Origin: Rariglobus sp041662485
GTDB taxonomy: Bacteria; Verrucomicrobiota; Verrucomicrobiia; Opitutales; Opitutaceae
DNA length: 64,000 bases
NCBI GenBank assembly: GCA_041662485.1
Contig: JBAZSJ010000023.1
Coordinates: 1 to 64,000 of the forward strand
Direction: 5' to 3'
This document shows, piece after piece, positions 35,066 to 44,079 of the stretch; the stretch's first letter is position 1; each line of letters opens with the position of its first letter. The notes beneath the pieces are model-generated. The model did not search any database. It saw only the letters and a program-made list of their open reading frames with translations, and was not told the DNA's origin. Position numbers and translations under genes: made by a program.

Positions 35066-37524
35066 CGGCGGAACTCAATCTTCCGGACGTCGATTTGGCC
35101 GGCCTTGGTTTCGATGAACGGACGCCCGTCCTTCACGCCCACGGTGCCGAAGCCCGTCGCGGTCGAAAGGAAGCTGCGGAAGTCGCCCTTGATCTGCGGA
35201 GCCAGATACAGCGTTTTTTCAACGGCGTCATAACGGGCGCCGGTGAGAGCCTGAAGCAGCGCGTAGGACGCCATCGCGCGCGCATACCAGTGCCCGCACT
35301 CGTATTCGTTGAAGGGATTGCGCACCCTCCCGTCGTAGCGCGCGCGCACCGCCCGCACGATCTGCAGACCCTCCTCGACACGACCCGACGAGATGAGATG
35401 CGACGCCACCTGGTATTCGATGCCCGTCCAAACCTCCTCCGAGTAAGGCAGCGGCAGCGACAGGCGGTTGCCGCGCGGCCACGTGCAAAGAAGCAGGCCT
35501 GCCTCGTGTCCCAACGCATAGCTGTAACGCTGCGGATTGGCATGCCTGGAGAGGTCCGCCTTGAAGTTGTGGTTGAAAACAGAATCCAGGTGCCGGCCCG
35601 TTTTAACGCCGTCGATGAAGGGAGGAAGTCCCGCCGCCCAGCCGAGCCACGCGCCGATGATGCCGTCCGACAGGCATCCTTCGCCGTATTGGTATCTGGG
35701 GCCTTCGGCCTCAAGGAGCGCCAGCGCCTCGGGAGAATAGTCCTTGCTGTTGTTCAGACCGCTCGACTCGGTCGGGTCCTTCGCCTGCAGCCCGGTCCAG
35801 CGGATTTTCTGATAAAAATAATCGCCGTTGAACAAGCTCCCTTCGAGCTGCGCCCGTCCGTCCGCGACAAGCTTTTCGTAAAGCGGAATGGTTTCGCCCA
35901 TGGCCTTGCCCATCTCGATGGCGGCGGTCAGCGCGCCGAGGTAAAAGCTGCCGCACATGCCGTTCTCCCCCCAAAAATCGATGTCGTAGGTGTTGTGATG
36001 CGGCTCCGAAGGCAGCCCCTTGTGCATCGGGTCCCACGTCTGGATGCAGTAATCCATGCTCTGCCTGACCTGCGGCCACATTTTTTTGAGCCACGAGAGG
36101 TCGCCGCTGATCCGCCAGTCGCGATACACCTTGATGATGCCGCCCAACTGGCCGTCGGCGGCGGCATACCAGTTGTAGGTTTTCTGCTCGGCGCGGGACG
36201 TGATCGGCAGGGATGCTCGAAAATTCTGGTGTCCTTGATCGTTTTGAGACTCGAAGAACTCTGTTTCCCGCAGCCCTCGCTCCAGTTCAGGGAAAAGATG
36301 AGGCAGGGCTTGGGCGTAGTTCCACACATGCGTGCAACTGCCTTCGCACGAGCCTATTTCGTCATGGCAACCTTCCCATGCCCACATCCGCCCGTCGTGC
36401 TGGCGGAAGACCGTGGGGGATTTCAGAATGGTGAGGTTGGCGGCGACCGCGTCCACCGCCTCCGGCGGCAGCGTGGAATCATAAAAGGCGTCGCTGAAGA
36501 CCTTCGATTTCTCCCGCAGGGCGGCGTAGTTTTCCCGCCAAAAGCCTTCGACTGCGCCGATGTCGGCGAACGCCGTGGCATGCCACGGACGGTAATAACG
36601 TCCTTCTGGAGATTCCCAACGCAGGTTCGAAAAAGGCACGCGCCACGCCCATTTCACGACGACCGTTTTTTCCTGCCCGGGAGCAAGGCTGATGGGCAGG
36701 TAGAGACTTCCGCCAGGGCTCGATTTTCTTTTGGCGACGGGCCAGTCGATGCACTCCGCGTTCTGGATGGATTTCCAAACCATGGTTATTGCGTCAAACC
36801 AGCCCCCGCGAAACCAGGCCGGGTTCACCTTCACCGCATCATCGTCGATCCAGACGGTGAACTGCCCCTCGTCCCAGGGCTTTTCCGCGTGCCCCGGCTG
36901 CTCAAGCACGAAACCCCGTGCGGTGCGCGTCACTCGGTCATCCGACTCCGGCGTGCCGGTCGCCATGAAGTTCGAGGCGTGAAACGAAAAGACCGCCTCG
37001 ACCGGCTCCGACGTCGGATTGGCGAAACGATATTCGACCCCGACGACCGGCAGACCGGAGTTGTCGGCATCATTGGGGACAAAGGGATTCCACGCCGTGA
37101 TACCGACCTTCAGCGGAATTTGCGTATCAGTCAGCCCGACCTCCGCAAACGGGAACCGCGCGGTGAAGTGCGCTTCCTCAAAATGGGGAAAGCCTAAAAT
37201 GCGCCCGCGCCCGCCATCGCCGGACGAGTCAAAGACATCCCCCCATGGAAACATGATCCGCCAGCCCGGCACCGGTCCGGTGAGCACCCGGGGGGTGGCG
37301 GGCGCGCCCGCCCGGCCCTTGATCGCAACCGCCGCAAAAAGATACGGCTCGTTGTAGATCGCCGGCTGATGACGCAGCGAGACGGACGTGAAGGAGCCCG
37401 TTCCATCGATGCAAACCATGCCGGTCCCGATGCCGCCCAAGGGAAAAGCGACCTTGTTCAGGTATTCATTACGATAAGTGCCGTAACCGGCAGCGACAGA
37501 TTCTTTTGAGTCGATAGGGGGCAT
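35062..37524 (-). CDS. GH116-family beta-glycosidase
   Basis: 820 residues from the ATG at 37524; the frame extends upstream over the operator, so the later ATG is preferred. The N-terminal beta-sandwich begins AFPLGGIGTGMVCIDGTGSF; the helical (alpha/alpha)6 catalytic domain follows. By comparison with GBA2-type enzymes the nucleophile should be the Glu of MWAWEGCHDE and the acid/base the Asp of HHNTYDIDFWGENGMCG; KVYRDWRISGDLSWLKKMWP between them is a strong family block. GH116 enzymes cleave beta-glucosides, xylosides or N-acetylglucosaminides. No signal peptide seen, so it probably works on imported oligosaccharides. Operon: GH116 then LacI with a 4-base overlap. Confidence 0.87.
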   Translation of the reverse strand: MPPIDSKESVAAGYGTYRNEYLNKVAFPLGGIGTGMVCIDGTGSFTSVSLRHQPAIYNEPYLFAAVAIKGRAGAPATPRVLTGPVPGWRIMFPWGDVFDSSGDGGRGRILGFPHFEEAHFTARFPFAEVGLTDTQIPLKVGITAWNPFVPNDADNSGLPVVGVEYRFANPTSEPVEAVFSFHASNFMATGTPESDDRVTRTARGFVLEQPGHAEKPWDEGQFTVWIDDDAVKVNPAWFRGGWFDAITMVWKSIQNAECIDWPVAKRKSSPGGSLYLPISLAPGQEKTVVVKWAWRVPFSNLRWESPEGRYYRPWHATAFADIGAVEGFWRENYAALREKSKVFSDAFYDSTLPPEAVDAVAANLTILKSPTVFRQHDGRMWAWEGCHDEIGSCEGSCTHVWNYAQALPHLFPELERGLRETEFFESQNDQGHQNFRASLPITSRAEQKTYNWYAAADGQLGGIIKVYRDWRISGDLSWLKKMWPQVRQSMDYCIQTWDPMHKGLPSEPHHNTYDIDFWGENGMCGSFYLGALTAAIEMGKAMGETIPLYEKLVADGRAQLEGSLFNGDYFYQKIRWTGLQAKDPTESSGLNNSKDYSPEALALLEAEGPRYQYGEGCLSDGIIGAWLGWAAGLPPFIDGVKTGRHLDSVFNHNFKADLSRHANPQRYSYALGHEAGLLLCTWPRGNRLSLPLPYSEEVWTGIEYQVASHLISSGRVEEGLQIVRAVRARYDGRVRNPFNEYECGHWYARAMASYALLQALTGARYDAVEKTLYLAPQIKGDFRSFLSTATGFGTVGVKDGRPFIETKAGQIDVRKIEFRR

Positions 37525-37539
37525 GGTTTTATGACATAG

Positions 37540-37553
37540 CGTGTAGCTACACG
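37540..37553. promoter_or_regulatory. Perfect palindromic operator CGTGTAGCTACACG
   Basis: A 14-base perfect palindrome 15 bases upstream of the GH116 start codon. Position, symmetry and the downstream LacI gene make it the probable site of that repressor, and its closeness to the ATG suggests that it overlaps the transcription start. Even-length symmetry resembles PurR/CcpA-type operators. Confidence 0.75.
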
Positions 37554-37720
37554 AAATCAACGGTTTTCTTGCGCCGGAAGGCCGAAGTCTTGCGAAAACC
37601 TGTTTCGGTCTTAGTCCGTCAGAAAAGACCATGCCACCCGTTCAGCTCTCCTCTCTCGCATCCGGCCGCGCCGTTCAGGACGGATCCTCGAACGGCTTGT
37701 GCCCCGGTCGGTGGGTAGCC

Positions 37721-37753
37721 AAAAAAGGCCGGCCTGTTGAGGGCCGGCCTTTG
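37721..37753 (-). terminator. Rho-independent terminator of the RNase E/G gene
   Basis: On the minus strand GGCCGGCC, loop CTCAACA, GGCCGGCC is followed by TTTTTT (37726-37721). It lies 42 bases after the stop at 37795. Confidence 0.92.
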
Positions 37754-37758
37754 AGGAT

Positions 37759-37790
37759 GAGAACGAGAACGATTACGAGAAAGAGAACGA
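37759..37790 (+). repeat. Diverged polypurine repeat, copy E
   Basis: GAGAACGAGAACGATTACGA and following AAGAGAACGA keep the skeleton of the dispersed purine repeat (see 13363-13396) with several A-to-C changes. It lies between the terminator and the stop codon of the RNase gene. Confidence 0.45.
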
Positions 37791-37794
37791 TCTC

Positions 37795-39549
37795 TTACCG
37801 GTATTCTTCGCCGGTGGCGGCGTTGATGATCTTGTAGTTTTCGACGTGGTAGGCCGGGTCGGCGCGGAAGGCCAGCTTCACGCCGAACAGCTTTTCCATG
37901 CGGACAAGCAGGTTCGCATCTTCGCTGCGGAGACGCTCCAGAATGCTGGGGTGAACCAGCACGCGGAGGTTGTATTCCTTGCCGTCGTTGCGACCCGTGA
38001 GGCGGCGGACGATGGCGCTGAGGCGGCGCTGCAACTCGACCGACATGGTCGTGGCCGACTTCACGATGCCGCGTCCGCGGCAATACGGGCAGTCGGTGTA
38101 GAGGTTGGACGAGAGCGACTCCTGCTGGCGCTGGCGCGTCATCTGGAGGATGCCGAGCTGGCTGATGGGCAGGATATGGTTCTTGGCCTTATCCTCGGAC
38201 ATCGCATCCACGAGCTTGTCGTAAACGCCGTTGCGATGGCGGCGTTCCTTCATGTCGATGAAGTCGATGATGATGAGGCCGCCGAGATTGCGCAGGCGGA
38301 TCTGGCGGGCGGCCTCGACGGCGGCCTCCAAATTCACGGCGTAGATGACGTTCTTCTCCTCGCCGCCGCGGTTCTTGTGGGAGCCGGTGTTGACGTCGAT
38401 GGCGATGAGGGCCTCGGTCTCGTCGATGATGATCTCGCCGCCGGAAGGCAGGGGGACCTTGCGCTGGCCGGTCTGCTCGATCTGGCGCTCGATGTTGAAG
38501 CGTTCGAAGATCGGAATGTTGTCCTTGTAGAGGGCGATCTTGGAGCGGGAGCGTTTGGAGATCTGGGCGACGAGGTCCTGGGTTCGCTTGTGGTCCTCTT
38601 CGTTGTCGATGAGGACGCGGTCAACCTCCTCGGTGAGGAAGTCGCGGACGGTGCGCTCGACGAGATTCGGCTCCTGATAGAGGCAGGCGGGGGCGCGCTC
38701 GGTCTGCATCTTGTGCTGAATCTCCTCCCACTTCTTGAGCATGATGTGGAGGTCGCGCACGAAGTAGCGGGTCTTTTTGCCTTCGCCGGCGGTGCGGACG
38801 ATCACGCCCATGCCCTCGGGGATGGTGAGGTCCTGGAGGATCTGCTTGAGGCGCTGGCGCTCCTTCGGGTCCTCGATCTTGCGGGAGATGCCGCATTGGT
38901 CGGAGAACGGCATGAGCACGAGGTAACGGCCGGGGAGGGCGAGGTTGGTCGTGGTGCGCGGGCCCTTGGTGCCGATGGGGCCCTTGGTGACCTGGATGAC
39001 GATTTCGCTGCCGGGCGGATACATCTGGGGGATGTCCTTGACGGTCGGCTCGGCGGGGCGGGGCGGGGCGTTCTTGCGCTTGTTGACGCGGACGACCTCG
39101 ACGGAGGAGTCGGCGGCGGCGGGGAGCATGTCCCAGTAGTGGAGGAACGCGTTCTTGGAGTAGCCGATGTCCACGAAGGCGGCTTTGAGGCCGGGATCGA
39201 GGTTCTTGATGCGGCCCTTGAAGATGCCGCCGACCATGCGGTTGTCGGAATCGCGCTCGATTTCGAACTTGTCGAGGACGCCGTCGATGAGGAGGGCGAC
39301 GCGTTTTTCGAGCGGCTCGGAGTTGATGATGAGCTCGCGGAAGGTGGTCTTCTCCTTCTTGAAGACGGAGAGGATTTTTTCGAGCAGCGGACGGTCCTTG
39401 GAGCGCGCCTGGGCGCCGGTTTTCAGTTCGTTGCGGTCAACGGGTTCGGCTTCGACGGAGGGCGGGGGGTTGGTGAGTTCCTCGTCATAGTGACTGGCAT
39501 CCGGTGGCTGGGAGCCGCCGGAGGAAGGGGCAGGGGATGAATCGCTCAT
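37795..39549 (-). CDS. rng: Ribonuclease E/G family endoribonuclease
   Basis: 584 residues. An acidic/Pro-rich 60-residue N-terminal tail precedes the catalytic core: VALLIDGVLDKFEIERDSDN, the S1 domain (GGIFKGRIKNLDPGLKAAFVDIGYSKNAFLHYWD, in pieces), the RNase H-like DNase I-like region with ALIAIDVNTGSHK (the catalytic magnesium Asp) and LIIIDFIDMKE (the second Asp), and the zinc-link motif CPYCRGRG with Cys487 and Cys490. Processes rRNA and decays mRNA. It lacks the long C-terminal scaffold of E. coli RNase E, as RNase G does. Lies 99 bases downstream of rodA on the same strand, as in many bacteria, and ends at a strong terminator. Confidence 0.93.
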   Translation of the reverse strand: MSDSSPAPSSGGSQPPDASHYDEELTNPPPSVEAEPVDRNELKTGAQARSKDRPLLEKILSVFKKEKTTFRELIINSEPLEKRVALLIDGVLDKFEIERDSDNRMVGGIFKGRIKNLDPGLKAAFVDIGYSKNAFLHYWDMLPAAADSSVEVVRVNKRKNAPPRPAEPTVKDIPQMYPPGSEIVIQVTKGPIGTKGPRTTTNLALPGRYLVLMPFSDQCGISRKIEDPKERQRLKQILQDLTIPEGMGVIVRTAGEGKKTRYFVRDLHIMLKKWEEIQHKMQTERAPACLYQEPNLVERTVRDFLTEEVDRVLIDNEEDHKRTQDLVAQISKRSRSKIALYKDNIPIFERFNIERQIEQTGQRKVPLPSGGEIIIDETEALIAIDVNTGSHKNRGGEEKNVIYAVNLEAAVEAARQIRLRNLGGLIIIDFIDMKERRHRNGVYDKLVDAMSEDKAKNHILPISQLGILQMTRQRQQESLSSNLYTDCPYCRGRGIVKSATTMSVELQRRLSAIVRRLTGRNDGKEYNLRVLVHPSILERLRSEDANLLVRMEKLFGVKLAFRADPAYHVENYKIINAATGEEYR

Positions 39550-39648
39550 GGTGGGTGTTGTCGTTTGGTTGGACGGGGCACCCCTGGTCTTTGGTCGCGG
39601 CGCAGGAAATTCCGGCAGAGCGGTCGATATCGAATCCAGGCTTCATTT

Positions 39649-40884
39649 TCACGTGAAGTCCTTTCGGAAGCGATAGACGCTTTGAACCAGTCCTTGCAGC
39701 AAGCAGCAACTAAGCACAAAGGAGCCACCGTAGCTGATAAAGGGAAGCGGTATGCCCGTGATGGGCACGAGTCCGATGGTCATCGCGATGTTCACGAAGA
39801 CATGCACTGCGAACAACACCGTGACGCCGATGGCGATCAAGGTGCCGAAGCGGTCGCGGGCGAGCCCGGCGACGCGTATGCCGTTGAACATCAATATGCC
39901 AAACAAACCCAGAACCGTAAGACTTCCCAAAAAACCTTTCTCCTCGGCGATGACCGAGAAGACAAAATCGTTGTGCGCGACGGCGCGGGGCAGGTAGCCG
40001 AGCTGGGCCTGCGTTCCCTGCGTCCAGCCCTTGCCGGCGAGGCCGCCGGAGCCGACCGAGATGGTGGACTGGATTTGATTCCAGCCGATGTCGGCGGGGT
40101 CGTATTTCTGCGGATCAACGAAAGAGATGATGCGGTTGCGCTGGTAGTCGTGCAGGGGCAGGATGCCGTGCGGCTCGAACTTACCCTTATCGTTCATGTA
40201 GGAATACTTGTGGGCATCCATGAACTGCGTGTATTTATACGAATCCAGCGCCACCAGGCCCACGAGGATGAGGAACGCGCCCAACGCCACCGCAAAAAAG
40301 CGGGTGGAGAGGTTGGAGACGTAGAGCATGGAGAACACCACGGGAGGTAGCACAATCGCCGACTTTAGATCGGGTTGCAGCAGGATAAGGAAGATGGGCA
40401 CACCCGCAGCAAGCGCCAATTTCCAGAGCGTGCCGAGGGAGTTGGCGATGGTGCCGACCTTGGAGCGAACGAGGATACCGGCGACGACGAGGAGGACGGC
40501 GGCCTTGGTGGGTTCGGACGGTTGCAGGGTGAAAAGCCCCAGATCGAGCCAGCGCTGCGCCCCGAAACGCTGGGTGCCGACGCCGGGGGTGATGACGAGG
40601 ATCAGGGCGACGATGCAGCCGAAATAGAACCAGTGGGAGAAACTCAGCCAAAAACGGTAGTCTATGAGGGAGACTGCGATATAGAGGCCGGCGCCGGACG
40701 TGAGCCAGAGGAGTTGCTTGAGCCAGTCGTTTTGGTGGGTGGCGAGTTGCGCACTATAGATGAAGGCCACGCCGATGGCGCTCAGGATCAGGAGGACGAC
40801 CGGCGTGATCCAGTCGAAGCGCTCGCGCGTCGTCGTTTTGAAGACGCTGAGAAGGTCGAGGGGAGTGCGGAGGGTGCCGGCCAC
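39649..40884 (-). CDS. rodA: Rod-shape SEDS peptidoglycan polymerase RodA
   Basis: 411 residues with about ten membrane segments. SEDS hallmarks: the central loop (TQRFGAQRWLDLGLFTLQPSEPTKAAVLLV, in pieces; the Q-R-W-L and PSE motifs), the block GSGGLAGKGWTQGTQAQLGYLPRAVAHNDFVFSVIAEEKGF (in pieces), and the C-terminal PLPFISYGGSFVLS. RodA polymerises glycan strands with a class B PBP and MreBCD during elongation. The family's HNDFIF pattern is intact (HNDFVF). The mre and pbpA genes normally upstream are not here; the upstream neighbour is a sugar operon separated by 237 bases. Confidence 0.93.
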   Translation of the reverse strand: MAGTLRTPLDLLSVFKTTTRERFDWITPVVLLILSAIGVAFIYSAQLATHQNDWLKQLLWLTSGAGLYIAVSLIDYRFWLSFSHWFYFGCIVALILVITPGVGTQRFGAQRWLDLGLFTLQPSEPTKAAVLLVVAGILVRSKVGTIANSLGTLWKLALAAGVPIFLILLQPDLKSAIVLPPVVFSMLYVSNLSTRFFAVALGAFLILVGLVALDSYKYTQFMDAHKYSYMNDKGKFEPHGILPLHDYQRNRIISFVDPQKYDPADIGWNQIQSTISVGSGGLAGKGWTQGTQAQLGYLPRAVAHNDFVFSVIAEEKGFLGSLTVLGLFGILMFNGIRVAGLARDRFGTLIAIGVTVLFAVHVFVNIAMTIGLVPITGIPLPFISYGGSFVLSCCLLQGLVQSVYRFRKDFT

Positions 40885-41121
40885 GGATTGAACAAAGGCG
40901 TTGCGGGCGGCGGCGCAACCTTGGCGTGGAGAGAAGGCCGATTTTAACCATGATGGAGCGTGGAAGCGCGGAAATGGTCACGCTGCCAAGCGTGGCCCGG
41001 AACGAAGTGAAGGGTGACTGAATCGGGTGCCCTTTGGGCAGATGAAGGAACAAACACACGAAATACACGAAAGTCGGAGGGAGTTGTTCCAGGCAACCCT
41101 GCAGTGGCGGCTGATATAGTC

Positions 41122-41754
41122 TTACGGGAAGAAGATCTCCTCAAGCGAGGCGCAGAGGGCGTGGTAGACGGGGAGATGGAGTTCCTGGATGTCCACGACG
41201 GTGGTCGCGGGAACGCGCACGGCGACGTCGGCGAGCGGGGCGAGTTTTCCGCCGGAGGAGCCGGTGAGGAGGACGGTGCGCAGGCCGAGCGCGCGGGCGG
41301 TGTGGAAGGCGTTGATCACGTTGCGGGCGTTGCCGGAAGTGCTGATGCCGAGCACGACGTCGCCGGGGCGGCCGAGCGCGAGGACTTGCTGCGCGAAGAC
41401 GATGTCGGCGCGGATGTCGTTCGCGATGGCGAGCGCGAGCGCGGGGTGTCCGGTGAGGGAGATGGAGGGTAGTCCGCCCTGGAGCGAATCGGCGAGCATC
41501 GCGCCGTCGTTACCGGCCTGCGCGAGGAGGGAGGCGCGCAGTGCTGTGGCAATCGGACGCGGACGCAGGAACGCCTTCATGAGCTCGCCGACGATGTGGT
41601 CGCAGTCGGAGGCGCTGCCGCCGTTGCCGCAGAGGAGCAGCTTGCCGCCGCCGCGAAAACTGTCGGCGATCACGTCGAGGGCGCGGGCGACGTCGGGCAG
41701 GACGGGGGCGAGCTTGGGATGTTTTTGGCCGAGTTGGGAAATGACGGGGTGCAT
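41122..41754 (-). CDS. SIS-domain phosphosugar isomerase, GmhA-like
   Basis: 210 residues, one SIS fold. Phosphate-binding loop LLCGNGGSASDCDHIVGEL near residues 40-58 and the second site GISTSGNARNVINAFHTA match sedoheptulose-7-phosphate isomerase (GmhA) of heptose biosynthesis; the end ELHLPVYHALCASLEEIFF carries the family His and Glu residues. It is the last gene of a ROK, GH2, SIS operon, 12 bases after the GH2 stop, so a catabolic phosphosugar role is also possible. A true gmhA would normally sit with hldE or gmhB, which are absent here. Confidence 0.85.
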   Translation of the reverse strand: MHPVISQLGQKHPKLAPVLPDVARALDVIADSFRGGGKLLLCGNGGSASDCDHIVGELMKAFLRPRPIATALRASLLAQAGNDGAMLADSLQGGLPSISLTGHPALALAIANDIRADIVFAQQVLALGRPGDVVLGISTSGNARNVINAFHTARALGLRTVLLTGSSGGKLAPLADVAVRVPATTVVDIQELHLPVYHALCASLEEIFFP

Positions 41755-41766
41755 GGTGTGTTGGGA

Positions 41767-44079
41767 TCAGGGTGCGCCTTCGCCGAGCCAGCCGAGCGTG
41801 CGCAGCCAGTCGCGGTAACGGTCGAGGGAGTGAGGGGTGTGGCCGGCGAGGTAATGGTTTTCGCCGGAGCCGAGGGGGCTGGTCCACGTGAGGTGGTAAC
41901 AGGTTTTTTGGGCGGCGGTGAAAGGGACGCGTCCGAGCGGGGTGACGGCGTCGCGGAGGGCGCGGGATTCGCCGGAGAGCACGACGGCACCGGTGGAGAC
42001 GTCGGTCACCTGCCAGGTGAGCGGGAGGTCGTCGCGGGTGTCGTTGCAGGCGACCAGTTCGATGGCCCAGTCGCGCGGCTCGCGGAACACGAGGCAGAGC
42101 GGGGCCTGCGAACGGCGTACGACGGCGAAGGCGCGCTTGGCGACGCCGTAGTAGTCGACGATGGCGTCGGAGAACTGGGGCCAGCCGTCGCGGAGATTCC
42201 ACCACACGATGCCGGTGCGGCGCCATTTGCCGGAGCGGAAGTGCTCGATAAAAAACTTGAGGGCCTCGGCCTGCACGGCCTGCGAGGCGAAGGCGAAGTC
42301 GGCGAGGGTGTCGGGCACGGCGCCGAAAAGTTCACGCACCTGTTTGCGCATGAGCTCGACGCGGTAGTCGTGGAGATTCACGCCGGGCACGGGCGACGTG
42401 GAGTGGAGGAGCCACTCGTCATTTTCGGGCGGCCAGAGTTTTTCGGGCGAGATGAAACGGGCGACGGATTCGGGCGCGGGGCAGCCGTGGTAGCCCAGCT
42501 CCGAGGCGAAGTGCGCGGGCGAGAGGCGGTAGTAGTCGCTCTTGAAGTTGTCGCGCGGTCCCCAGAGGTGGCGTTCGGGCAACGCGTCGAGTCCGTCGGG
42601 GTGTCCGTGGGCGGCACTGTCGATGAACGGGGACGACGGCAGGTAGTCGCGGCCGGGATCGTGGGCGCGCACGACGGCGGGAAGAACGACGCGGTTGAGG
42701 ACGTTGTCGTTGGGGTTGCCGCCGTCGAAACCCGGCCAGCTGTGGGCCTCGTCGACCTCGTTGTCACCGGCCCAGAGCGCGAGACAGGCGTGCGGGCGGA
42801 GGCGTTTGACGACCTTGACGGCCTCGGAGGCGAGGCGGCGTTGGAAGTCGTCGTCCTGCGGATAGAGGGCGCAGCCGAGCGCGAAGTCCTGCCACACGAG
42901 GATGCCGGCCTCGTCGCAGAGATCGAAGAAGAGGTCGTCCTCGTAGACATTGCCGCCCCAGCAGCGGAACAGGTTGCAACCGAGCGCGGCGGCCTGCGCG
43001 ACGATTTCAGGGATGCGCGCGCGGTCGCGCGAGTGGTAGGCGTCGGCGGGCACGTGGTTCGTGCCGAGAATGAACACGGGTTCGCCGTTGACGTGGAAGC
43101 CGAACGCGCCGGAGCCCTGGGCATCGGTGGTGGCGGTGCGTTCCAAGCGCACGGTGCGCACGCCGTGGCGGAAGGTGGCGCGGTCGAGTTCGACGCCGTT
43201 TTTGAAGAGACGGACGGTGACGTCGTAGAGGTTTTGATCGCCGCGACCGCGCGGCCACCAGCGGAGGGGCTTCGGGAGTTTTACGGCGACGCGGCCGGCT
43301 TCGAAGAGAAGTTTTTGGCGCTGGTGAAAACGTGAGTCTCTGCAGACGCCGGTGATCTCGACCTCGTAGTCGGCGGCGGTGATCGGACCGAGGCGGGCGC
43401 GGACGTGGAGCGACAGGTCGGCCTGATGTTCGTCGGCGCGGACCGTGCGCAGCCAGACCTCATCGAGATGTTCGACGGGGCGGACGATCAGGGTGACAGG
43501 ACGCCAGAGTCCGGCGGAGAGGGCGCGCGGCATGATGTCCCAGCCGAAGCTGTGCGGGGCCTTGCGCACATGGAGTCCGTCCCAGGCGTTGCGCTGGGCA
43601 GTGACGCCGGCGGGGTAATCGAAACGCACGGCCTCGGGGCCGACCGGACGCAGGTGGACGACGAGGTCGTTTATGCCGAAGCGAAGGTGATTGGTGACGT
43701 TGAACTCGTGTTCGACGAGGGCGTTATCACTGGTGCCGACGGGTGCGCCGTTGAGGAAGTAGGTGGCGAAGCAATCGACGCCCTCGAAGCGCAGGAAGGC
43801 GGGGCCGGAGGGAAGAGCGGCGAGTTCGAAGCGGCGCGCGTAGGAGACGTGTTTGGTTTCGTAGGCGCGCAGCGCGGCGACGTTCATCCCGAAGAACGGC
43901 TCGGGAATCACTCCGGCGGCGTGGAGATCGAGTTCGAAATTGCCGGGGACGGTGGCCGGGTGGCGTTCGGCGGAGCCTGCTTCGAGGGCGGCCAGCGTGG
44001 TGGCGGCGGGCGGTTGGTCGCTCAGGAAAAGCGTCCAAGGTCCGTCGAGTGATTGGCGCGGCTGGAGCGGAAAATTCAT
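41767..44079 (-). CDS. GH2-family beta-mannosidase-like enzyme
   Basis: 770 residues, no signal peptide. The N-terminal sugar-binding sandwich (LDGPWTLFL; YARRFEL; FLRFEGVDCFATYFLNG), an Ig-like domain and the TIM barrel follow in standard GH2 order. Acid/base Glu441 is in LWAGDNEVDEAH (GNNE in most relatives, so Asp replaces one Asn) and nucleophile Glu527 in FASELGYHG. FRCWGGNVYEDDLFFDLCDEAGILVWQDFALGCALYP, in pieces, is typical of beta-mannosidases. It would clip mannose from the oligosaccharides made by the GH5 enzymes. Its start overlaps the ROK stop by four bases (44076-44079). Confidence 0.85.
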   Translation of the reverse strand: MNFPLQPRQSLDGPWTLFLSDQPPAATTLAALEAGSAERHPATVPGNFELDLHAAGVIPEPFFGMNVAALRAYETKHVSYARRFELAALPSGPAFLRFEGVDCFATYFLNGAPVGTSDNALVEHEFNVTNHLRFGINDLVVHLRPVGPEAVRFDYPAGVTAQRNAWDGLHVRKAPHSFGWDIMPRALSAGLWRPVTLIVRPVEHLDEVWLRTVRADEHQADLSLHVRARLGPITAADYEVEITGVCRDSRFHQRQKLLFEAGRVAVKLPKPLRWWPRGRGDQNLYDVTVRLFKNGVELDRATFRHGVRTVRLERTATTDAQGSGAFGFHVNGEPVFILGTNHVPADAYHSRDRARIPEIVAQAAALGCNLFRCWGGNVYEDDLFFDLCDEAGILVWQDFALGCALYPQDDDFQRRLASEAVKVVKRLRPHACLALWAGDNEVDEAHSWPGFDGGNPNDNVLNRVVLPAVVRAHDPGRDYLPSSPFIDSAAHGHPDGLDALPERHLWGPRDNFKSDYYRLSPAHFASELGYHGCPAPESVARFISPEKLWPPENDEWLLHSTSPVPGVNLHDYRVELMRKQVRELFGAVPDTLADFAFASQAVQAEALKFFIEHFRSGKWRRTGIVWWNLRDGWPQFSDAIVDYYGVAKRAFAVVRRSQAPLCLVFREPRDWAIELVACNDTRDDLPLTWQVTDVSTGAVVLSGESRALRDAVTPLGRVPFTAAQKTCYHLTWTSPLGSGENHYLAGHTPHSLDRYRDWLRTLGWLGEGAP

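Noticed and set aside
37846..39540. 564-codon plus-strand frame opposite the RNase gene
   Set aside because: Leu/Ala/Asp/Val shadow; the RNase E/G protein on the other strand is unambiguous.
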